Shown one piece after another: positions 58,768 to 64,000 of a stretch of DNA of 64,000 nt. The position numbers and the translations under genes are program-made. The notes under the pieces were generated by a model. That model was not told the origin of the DNA. It saw only the letters and a program-made list of their open reading frames with translations, and made no database searches. Source of the stretch: Streptomyces sp. NBC_01571 (GTDB lineage Bacteria; Actinomycetota; Actinomycetes; Streptomycetales; Streptomycetaceae); contig NZ_JAPEPZ010000001.1 in the NCBI RefSeq assembly GCF_026339875.1, positions 2,480,001-2,544,000 of the forward strand, in the 5' to 3' direction. The stretch's first letter is position 1, and the number at the start of each line of letters is the position of its first letter.

Positions 58768-59286
58768 ATGAACGACTCCTCCGCAGCCCGGCCCACCGCC
58801 GTCCTGGACGTCTGGTGCGAACTCCAGTGCCCCGACTGCCGCGACGCCCTCGACGACCTGCGCGCGCTGCGCGCTCGCTACGGCGACCGGCTGGAGCTGC
58901 GGCTGCGGCACTTCCCGCTGGAGAAGCACCGGCACGCCTTCGCCGCCGCGCAGGCCGCCGAGGAGGCCGCCGAGCAGGGGAGTGCCTGGCCGTACGTGGA
59001 GGCGGTGCTCGGCCGTGTCGAGGAGCTGGACCGCGGGGGCGAGCCCTTCCTGATCGAGGTCGCCCGTGAACTCGGCCTGGACGCGGAGGAGTTCGACACC
59101 GCTCTGATCGACGGTCGGCACATCCTGATCGTCGACGCCGACCAGGCCGAGGGCAAGGCCATCGGCGTGACCGGCACCCCGACGTACGTCATCGGCGGCG
59201 AACGGCTCGACGGCGGCAAGAGCCGGGAGGGCCTGCGCGAGCGCGTCGAGGAGATCGCCGACCGGCTGCTGGCCGGGAGCGAGTAG
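58768..59286 (+). CDS. DsbA-family (FrnE-like) thiol-disulfide oxidoreductase
   Basis: A 172-aa protein with the thioredoxin-fold core and active site CPDC (21-24, preceded by Cys17), a helical insertion, and the cis-Pro loop GVTGTPTYVIGG. There is no signal peptide, so it probably acts in the cytoplasm, like FrnE proteins. The ATG at 58768 follows GGGGGC. It ends 5 bases before the GNAT gene that converges on it. Confidence 0.92.
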   Translation: MNDSSAARPTAVLDVWCELQCPDCRDALDDLRALRARYGDRLELRLRHFPLEKHRHAFAAAQAAEEAAEQGSAWPYVEAVLGRVEELDRGGEPFLIEVARELGLDAEEFDTALIDGRHILIVDADQAEGKAIGVTGTPTYVIGGERLDGGKSREGLRERVEEIADRLLAGSE

Positions 59287-59291
59287 CGCCC

Positions 59292-60116
59292 TCAGAGCAG
59301 GTTCTTGTAGAGGTGGTACGAGCTCGTGGTGTAGCCGAGCGACTCGTAGAGCTTCTCGGCCGGGGTGTTGCCCGCGAACACGTTGAGGCCTATGCGGTCC
59401 CGCCCGCCGGTCACGGCCTGGGCCTCGGCCAGCAGCATCAGGGCCCGACCGTGGCCACGGCCCCGGTACGCCGTGTCGGCCTCGACGTCGAGCACGTACG
59501 CCATGTCGGGCCACAGCCCCACCCACAGGGTGCCGACCGGGGTTCCCTCCTGCTCCAGGACGCTGATCAGCGTGTTCTCACTGGCCAGGCCGTCCGGCAT
59601 GAACCTGGCGTGCCCCAGGTCGGTCTTGGTGTACGCCTCCGCCTCGGGCACGCCCCGCTCGATCAGGGCGCGGGCGAACGCCTCGCGTTCGCGGGCCAGC
59701 CAGGGGACGTACTCGGCCTCGGTCATGGGCCGTCCGACGCTCCCGGCGGGCAGTCCGGGCGGCGGCCCGTCCAGGCGCTTCGTCATGTTGCGGTTGCTGA
59801 GGACGTATCCGAGCGTCGTGGCGAGCCGGAGTGCGGCCTCCGCGTCCCCGGGCACCGAGGTCTCGACGCGTCTGCAGCCCCAGCCGCGCGCCACCTCCTC
59901 GGCCGCGAGCACGGCCACCGTGCCCCGGCCACGGCCGCGGTCCGGTTCGTCGATGCTCAGCTCCCCGACCCGGCCCACGGTGGGCCCGTACTCGGCATGG
60001 GTGGAGAGATGGATCCCGCCCACGGGGCGGCTGTTCACGCACACCTGGTAGTGGCGGGACAGCGCCCCGTCGGCTCCGCGCTGAAGCGGCTCGGTCGGCC
60101 GCAGGGTCGTGGTCAT
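59292..60116 (-). CDS. GNAT acetyltransferase with two GNAT domains
   Basis: A 274-aa protein with two acetyltransferase units. The first (about 20-125) has the RVGELSIDEPDRGRGRGT motif; the second (about 125-270) has VLDVEADTAYRGRGHGRAL and the NVFAGNTPAEKLYESLGY end, both with the Q/RxxGxG/A acetyl-CoA loop. The substrate is unknown. The ATG at 60114-60116 was chosen; its ribosome binding site is weak. It converges on the DsbA-like gene with a 5-bp gap. Confidence 0.88.
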   Translation of the reverse strand: MTTTLRPTEPLQRGADGALSRHYQVCVNSRPVGGIHLSTHAEYGPTVGRVGELSIDEPDRGRGRGTVAVLAAEEVARGWGCRRVETSVPGDAEAALRLATTLGYVLSNRNMTKRLDGPPPGLPAGSVGRPMTEAEYVPWLAREREAFARALIERGVPEAEAYTKTDLGHARFMPDGLASENTLISVLEQEGTPVGTLWVGLWPDMAYVLDVEADTAYRGRGHGRALMLLAEAQAVTGGRDRIGLNVFAGNTPAEKLYESLGYTTSSYHLYKNLL

Positions 60117-60251
60117 CAGGGGTGTTCTACCCGCCCCACGGTCCCCCGTCATCCCGTTTTACGACCGCCGGCGGACCGTCCACCGCCGACGACGGACCGG
60201 GCCAGGGGCTCCGGGCCGTGGGCGTGGAGCGCGTGGACCGGTCCGCCCGTC

Positions 60252-61073
60252 CTACGGATCGAGGTCGTTTCCGGCCCGCTCGTCGAAGATCCGCATCGCC
60301 TTCGCCGTCACCGGTCCGGGCGCGCCGGGGAGTTCACGTCCGTCGACCCGGTGCACGCCCTGCACGTCCCGCAGGGTGGAGGTCAGGAAGATCTCGTCGG
60401 CGCGCTCCAGGACGTCCAGCGGCAGGTCGGTCTCCCTGGCGCCGGTCCACTCGACGGCGAGCGCGCGGGTGATGCCGGCGAGGCAGCCGGAGGCCACCGG
60501 CGGGGTGTGGATCTCGCCGTCGAGCACCACGAAGACGTTCGACCCCGTGCCCTCGCACAGCTGCCCGACCGTGTTGGCGAACAGCGCCTCGGACGCGCCC
60601 TGTTCGCGCGCGCGGGCCAGCGCGACCACGTTCTCGGCGTACGAGGTGGTCTTGAGGCCGGTGAGGGCGCCGCGCTCGTTGCGGGTCCACGGGACGGTGA
60701 TCACGGCGGTGGAGTCGGGGCGCCGCGCGGACTCGCCGAGGGCGACGACCAGGGTCGGTCCCCGGTCTCCCCGGTCGGAGCCGAGCGGGCCGTGGCCGCC
60801 GGTGTACGTGATGCGCAGGCGGCCGAGCGGCACCGGGTTGGCGTCCAGGACGGCCGCGCAGGCGCGGCGCACCTCGTCGCGATCGGGGTCGGGCAGCCCG
60901 AGGCCGTGCGCGGACCGGGCCAGCCGGTCGAGGTGCCGGGTCAGCGCGAACGGCCGCCCTTCCACCGCCTTCACGGTCTCGAAGATGCCGTCGCCCACGG
61001 TCAGTCCGTGATCGAAGACGGAGACACGGGCGGACTCGATGTCCTGCAGCCCGCCGTCGAGCCAGATCTTCAC
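60252..61073 (-). CDS. pabC: aminodeoxychorismate lyase / class IV aminotransferase
   Basis: PabC releases p-aminobenzoate and pyruvate from aminodeoxychorismate using PLP. The 273-aa protein is a class IV PLP enzyme with the Lys in GLKTTSYAEN, the E...GTGSNVFVV motif and the TSTLRDVQGVHRVDG end. The GTG at 61071-61073 overlaps the pabB stop as GTGA, so the pair is coupled. Fold IV also includes branched-chain aminotransferases; the neighbour decides the call. Confidence 0.9.
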   Translation of the reverse strand: MKIWLDGGLQDIESARVSVFDHGLTVGDGIFETVKAVEGRPFALTRHLDRLARSAHGLGLPDPDRDEVRRACAAVLDANPVPLGRLRITYTGGHGPLGSDRGDRGPTLVVALGESARRPDSTAVITVPWTRNERGALTGLKTTSYAENVVALARAREQGASEALFANTVGQLCEGTGSNVFVVLDGEIHTPPVASGCLAGITRALAVEWTGARETDLPLDVLERADEIFLTSTLRDVQGVHRVDGRELPGAPGPVTAKAMRIFDERAGNDLDP

Positions 61074-62113
61074 GTCAGGATCCCTTCACTCACCTCGAAT
61101 GCTCCCGACGCTACAGCGAGCAGTCGGGACGCCTTCAGCTCGGTCTCGCGCCACTCGCCCTCCGGGTCGGAGCCCCAGGTGATGCCCGCGCCGGTGCCGA
61201 ACCGCAGGACGCCCTCCTCCCGGTCGGCCCAGAAGGTGCGGATGCCGACGGCGAGTTCTGCGGTGCCGCGGTCCGCGTCGACCCAGCCGATGCCCCCGCA
61301 GTACGGGCCGCGTGGGGCGGTCTCCAGGGCCTCGATGATCTGCAGGGCGCTGGCCTTGGGGGCGCCGGTGACCGAGCCGGGCGGGAAGGCGGCGGCGAGG
61401 AGCTCGGGCCAGCCGGCGTCCTCGCGCAGCTCGCCGCGGACGGTGGAGACGAGGTGGACGAGCCCGGGATGCTTCTCGACGGCACACAGGTCGGGCACGG
61501 TCACGCTGCCGGTGGCGCAGACCCGGCCGAGGTCGTTGCGGACCAGGTCGACGATCATCACGTTCTCCGCGTAGTCCTTCCGCAGCAGGTCGGCCTCGGT
61601 GCGTCCGGTGCCCTTGATCGGGCCGGACTCGACCGTGCGGCCGGTCCGGCGCAGGAAGAGTTCGGGTGACGCGGTGGCGATCTCGACTCCCTGCCGGGGC
61701 AGCCGGACGGTGCCGGCGTACGGGGCCGGGTTGCCGCGGGCCAGCAGGGCGGTCAGGGCGTCCAGGTCGGCGCCGGGGGCGAGCGGCGCGGACAGGACGC
61801 GGCAGAGGTTGGTCTGGTAGACCTCGCCGGCGGCTATGTGGTCGCGGATGCGGCGGACGCCGCGGGTGTACGCGGCGCGGTCGAGGGACGACGTCCAGTC
61901 ACCGGCGACTGGACCGCGCCACTGGCCGGGCACGGGGGCGGGCACGGGCTCGCGCCGTACGTCGGCGAAACGGGCGCAGACCAGACGTCCCTCGAAGTCC
62001 GCCGACACGGCCCAGAAGCCGGTGGAGTCCAGGGCCGCGGGGTCGCCGGTGACATCGAGGAGACCGGTCGCGACGAGGTCACCGAAGCGGGCGAGAGGAG
62101 GGAGGTCGAGCAC
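61070..62113 (-). CDS. pabB: aminodeoxychorismate synthase component I (PabB-type chorismate-binding enzyme)
   Basis: PabB aminates chorismate to 4-amino-4-deoxychorismate, the folate precursor. The 347-aa protein has the chorismate-binding domain with PIKGTGRTEADLLRKDYAENVMIVDLVRNDLGRV, whose Lys (PIKGT) is typical of PabB; anthranilate synthases have PIAGT. No glutaminase (PabA) partner gene is seen nearby. The GTG at 62111-62113 is taken as start, with TAGACT seven bases upstream suggesting a leaderless mRNA; a GTG at 62137 is an alternative. It overlaps pabC. Confidence 0.93.
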   Translation of the reverse strand: MLDLPPLARFGDLVATGLLDVTGDPAALDSTGFWAVSADFEGRLVCARFADVRREPVPAPVPGQWRGPVAGDWTSSLDRAAYTRGVRRIRDHIAAGEVYQTNLCRVLSAPLAPGADLDALTALLARGNPAPYAGTVRLPRQGVEIATASPELFLRRTGRTVESGPIKGTGRTEADLLRKDYAENVMIVDLVRNDLGRVCATGSVTVPDLCAVEKHPGLVHLVSTVRGELREDAGWPELLAAAFPPGSVTGAPKASALQIIEALETAPRGPYCGGIGWVDADRGTAELAVGIRTFWADREEGVLRFGTGAGITWGSDPEGEWRETELKASRLLAVASGAFEVSEGILT

Positions 62114-62199
62114 GCAGTCGAGTCTAGGACGGGTGACCTGCGGGTGCCCTGGCCGTGTCCTCGGGCGGACAGACCGCAGCACGCTGCGCAAACGCGTTT

Positions 62200-62227
62200 T
62201 TGTACTGGCCCGGGAATCCGCTAGAGT
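62200..62227 (+). promoter_or_regulatory. promoter of the tRNA cluster
   Basis: TTGTAC (62200-62205) and TAGAGT (62222-62227) are 16 bases apart and match the main Streptomyces sigma factor consensus. The first tRNA begins at 62270, about 40 bases downstream. It probably drives all five tRNAs. Confidence 0.7.
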
Positions 62228-62269
62228 TCAACACGTCGCCGGGACGCGCAAGCCGACCGGAAACGACAA

Positions 62270-62342
62270 GCGGACGTAGCTCAGTTGGTAGAGCGCAACC
62301 TTGCCAAGGTTGAGGTCGCCAGTTCGAACCTGGTCGTCCGCT
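62270..62342 (+). tRNA. tRNA-Gly (anticodon GCC)
   Basis: A 73-base cloverleaf: acceptor GCGGACG/CGTCCGC, anticodon stem CAACC/GGTTG with loop TTGCCAA (anticodon GCC), and T-arm CCAGTTCGAACCTGG. The discriminator is T, and CCA is not encoded. It is the first gene of the tRNA cluster. Confidence 0.96.
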
Positions 62343-62382
62343 CGCAGGACAGTGGGGGATCCACCCGAACCCCCGCGCTCCT

Positions 62383-62453
62383 GGTGGAGTGGCCGAGAGG
62401 CGAGGCAACGGCCTGCAAAGCCGTCTACACGGGTTCAAATCCCGTCTCCACCT
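62383..62453 (+). tRNA. tRNA-Cys (anticodon GCA)
   Basis: A 71-base cloverleaf: acceptor GGTGGAG/CTCCACC, anticodon stem ACGGC/GCCGT with loop CTGCAAA (anticodon GCA), T-arm ACGGGTTCAAATCCCGT. The discriminator is T and CCA is encoded at 62454-62456. The short D-arm is normal for tRNA-Cys. Confidence 0.96.
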
Positions 62454-62457
62454 CCAA

Positions 62458-62529
62458 GGACGATTAGCTCAGCGGGAGAGCGCTTCCCTGACACGGAAGA
62501 GGTCACTGGTTCAATCCCAGTATCGTCCA
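62458..62529 (+). tRNA. tRNA-Val (anticodon GAC), copy 1
   Basis: A 72-base cloverleaf: acceptor GGACGAT/ATCGTCC, anticodon stem CTTCC/GGAAG with loop CTGACAC (anticodon GAC), T-arm CTGGTTCAATCCCAG; discriminator A, CCA not encoded. It begins 2 bases after the tRNA-Cys CCA. Its acceptor differs from copies 2 and 3. Confidence 0.96.
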
Positions 62530-62566
62530 CTGGATCGCCCCGCACTGGTGTGCGAGATCCGAACCC

Positions 62567-62638
62567 GCGCGATTAGCTCAGCGGGAGAGCGCTTCCCTGA
62601 CACGGAAGAGGTCACTGGTTCAATCCCAGTATCGCGCA
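62567..62638 (+). tRNA. tRNA-Val (anticodon GAC), copy 2
   Basis: A 72-base cloverleaf, identical to copy 1 except for the acceptor GCGCGAT/ATCGCGC. Anticodon loop CTGACAC (GAC); discriminator A. It lies 37 bases after copy 1. Confidence 0.96.
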
Positions 62639-62677
62639 CGCAGTACGCCCCGGATCCTGTACGTTGAGGTCCGTCCC

Positions 62678-62749
62678 GCGCGATTAGCTCAGCGGGAGAG
62701 CGCTTCCCTGACACGGAAGAGGTCACTGGTTCAATCCCAGTATCGCGCA
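62678..62749 (+). tRNA. tRNA-Val (anticodon GAC), copy 3
   Basis: A 72-base cloverleaf, same body and GCGCGAT/ATCGCGC acceptor as copy 2. The discriminator is A and CCA is encoded at 62750-62752. It is the last gene of the cluster and is followed by a hairpin terminator. Confidence 0.96.
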
Positions 62750-62756
62750 CCAGCCA

Positions 62757-62791
62757 GAAGCCCCCGGCCGTCTCGTACGGTCGGGGGCTTC
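62757..62791 (+). terminator. terminator of the tRNA cluster
   Basis: A perfect 10-bp stem pairs 62757-62766 (GAAGCCCCCG) with 62782-62791, with an inner CCGT/ACGG pair. It begins 4 bases after the last CCA. Confidence 0.85.
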
Positions 62792-62835
62792 GTCGTGTTC
62801 GCCACGCCCGGCCGGGGACACCCCGGCCGGCACGA

Positions 62836-63141
62836 TCACGACGAGAAGAGCATGTGCCCGAAGCTCTTGTGACGGTGGTGTCCGCCGTGGCCGCCACCGT
62901 AGTGACCGCCGCCGTGGCCACCGCCGTGCGGGGCGCCCCAGGCGGGCGCGGGAGCACCCGGGTACGCCTGCGGGGCGGCCGGGGGCGGCGGCGCGGGCTG
63001 CGACCACTGCGACTCCACGCGGGTCAGCGCCTCCAGCTCGCCGTAGTCGAGAAAGATCCCGCGGCAGCCGCTGCACTGCTCGATCTGGACACCGTTGCGG
63101 TTGTACGTGTGCATCGGCGCATGGCACTTCGGACACTGCAT
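62836..63141 (-). CDS. TFIIB-type zinc-ribbon protein with Gly/His-rich tail
   Basis: A 101-aa protein with an N-terminal zinc ribbon (CPKC at 3-6 and CSGC at 23-26, zf-TFIIB type), a Pro/Ala-rich linker and a C-terminal region of repeated GGGH units ending GGHHRHKSFGHMLFSS. The ATG at 63139-63141 has GAGGAG about 12 bases upstream. The function is unknown; the His-rich tail might bind metal. It converges on the tRNA terminator and lies after a phosphotransferase gene. Confidence 0.85.
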   Translation of the reverse strand: MQCPKCHAPMHTYNRNGVQIEQCSGCRGIFLDYGELEALTRVESQWSQPAPPPPAAPQAYPGAPAPAWGAPHGGGHGGGHYGGGHGGHHRHKSFGHMLFSS

Positions 63142-63215
63142 GCTCGGCTCAACTCCTCGCCGGTCGGTACTGCTTCCGCCAGGACAGACACTGCCCGGCC
63201 TCGATCGGTTGCACC

Positions 63216-64000
63216 CTACGTCGTCGGACCGGGTCCCAACTGCGGCGGGACGGCTCCCATTCGGCCGCAGGCGTCGATCACGGCCTGCTGCACCTCGTCC
63301 AACGGGCGGTCCGCCGCGACGGACTTGGCGATCGCCAGGGCCGCGGTCTGCACCGTGAGGGCGCGGGCGGCCGTGTCCAGGGCGGGCCAGGGGTCGCCGT
63401 CGGCGGGGACCGCCGGGCCGGCCGCGCCCCGGTAGGCGGTCAGGAAGCGGGTCCAGTCGTCGGGCGGGAGCAGGCCGCAGGCGTACCAGGCGGCCGGTCG
63501 GGCCAGGTCCCAGGCCGGGACGCCCACCCCGAGGTCGTCCACGTCGATGAGGAGCCAGCGGCCGGCCGGAGCGGGGTGCCGGACGAGCTGGCCGAGATGC
63601 AGGTCTCCGTGGCACAGGGTGTCCGGCCCGGGCATGGCCGCCTCGGCGCGGGCCCAGGCCGGGAGGACCGCCCAGGCGCGCAGGACCGGGGCGGAGGCCG
63701 GATGCGGACCCGCCGCCCGGAGCCGGGCGATCGCCCGGGCCGCCTTGACGGGTCCCCGCATGGGCGGCACGCCGGCCGGAGCGGGAGTGCGGTGGAGGCG
63801 GGCCAGCAGGGTCGCGGCCGCCTCCCAGGGGGCCGCCTCGGGGACCTCGGGGTCGACAGGGGTGCCGTACGGCCAGAAGGTGACCGGCCGCCCGTGGAGG
63901 TCGGCGGGCTCCGGGCGCAGCGGGGTGAGGAGGATGCCGGACAGGGCGGGGTGCGCGGCGACCGCGAGGCGGCGGGCGAGGTCGGCGGGATCCGTGCCGG
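63216..64000 (-). CDS. aminoglycoside-phosphotransferase (APH)-family protein, N-terminus beyond window
   Basis: An in-frame reading of 260 codons to the window edge. It has the Brenner motif CHGDLHLGQLVRH with catalytic Asp, and LLIDVDDLGVGVPAWDLARP, the kinase DFD-like motif. Upstream the reading remains open (RPVTFWPYGTPVDPEVPEAAP), so the 184-residue ORF starting at 63770 is only its C-terminal part. It is a small-molecule kinase; the substrate (sugar, choline or drug) cannot be told. The start is outside the window. Confidence 0.88.
   Translation of the reverse strand, partial: GTDPADLARRLAVAAHPALSGILLTPLRPEPADLHGRPVTFWPYGTPVDPEVPEAAPWEAAATLLARLHRTPAPAGVPPMRGPVKAARAIARLRAAGPHPASAPVLRAWAVLPAWARAEAAMPGPDTLCHGDLHLGQLVRHPAPAGRWLLIDVDDLGVGVPAWDLARPAAWYACGLLPPDDWTRFLTAYRGAAGPAVPADGDPWPALDTAARALTVQTAALAIAKSVAADRPLDEVQQAVIDACGRMGAVPPQLGPGPTT

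Noticed and set aside
62100..62270. Small gene between pabB and the tRNA cluster
   Set aside because: No ORF of quality; the region holds the tRNA promoter and the pabB start region only.

Overview
This window is chromosomal DNA of a Streptomyces species or a very close relative. GC content is very high, many CDSs start with GTG or TTG, and genes are packed with 4-bp ATGA or GTGA overlaps. It carries the developmental regulators bldD and ssgB, the actinobacterial phosphatidylinositol mannoside genes, and the interspersed GC-rich repeats typical of Streptomyces. The gene order looks like the conserved core arm of Streptomyces chromosomes, and most of the window is housekeeping sequence.

Layout. 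1-2100: pyrimidine genes pyrR-pyrB-pyrC (minus), with a probable PyrR-responsive leader, divergent from bldD. 3046-16453: one long minus-strand block. It holds nusB, efp, a degenerate M24 peptidase and a P-loop protein, then a shikimate cluster (aroE, aroC, aroK, aroB) downstream of mltG, ruvX and alaS and two small membrane proteins. 16614-18782: a plus-strand STAND-type ATPase with a near-leaderless promoter. 18816-26709: rpsD with a structured upstream region, rarA, a vitamin K epoxide reductase homologue, a decayed ABC-transporter ATPase, hisS, a metallo-beta-lactamase-fold hydrolase, a membrane-anchored cyclophilin and a DUF349 protein. 26797-38633 (minus): relA, apt, secF, secD, yajC, ruvB, ruvA, ruvC, a YebC-family protein, pdxT and pdxS. 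38634-39940: repeat-rich, with two copies of a dispersed Streptomyces repeat in opposite orientation, short tandem repeats and a 168-bp MITE-like element. 39939-51061: pimA, a PatA-like acyltransferase and a CDP-alcohol phosphotransferase, then an EF-G-like protein, a membrane protein, an HIT phosphorylase, a K+ channel and thrS. 51167-53843: a translationally coupled pair of poorly known genes (a DUF4365/PD-(D/E)XK-like protein and a 405-aa protein) divergent from a DEDDh exonuclease. 53959-58561: two tRNA-Val(CAC) genes around a broken gene, a PGPGW membrane protein, ssgB, a CGNR zinc-finger protein and a 50-aa membrane protein. 58768-64000: a DsbA-like protein, a tandem GNAT protein, pabB-pabC, a five-tRNA cluster (Gly, Cys, 3 x Val), a zinc-ribbon protein and a truncated phosphotransferase gene.

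How the genes fit together. Chorismate made by the aro cluster is the substrate of PabB/PabC. PyrR/B/C, Apt and RelA link nucleotide supply to (p)ppGpp control. SecD/SecF/YajC form the accessory export complex. RuvA/B/C and RuvX are Holliday-junction enzymes, and RarA acts at stalled forks. PimA, the acyltransferase and the CDP-alcohol enzyme build phosphatidylinositol mannosides, in a gene order also known from mycobacteria. BldD and SsgB are control points of sporulation.

No large mobile island, CRISPR array or classical defence locus is visible. The least explained items are the DUF4365 pair, the STAND ATPase, the degenerate M24 protein, the small ORF at 57801-57953 and the repeat or MITE-like intergenic sequences. 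All functional calls are by reading motifs and recalled family knowledge; no database search was run.
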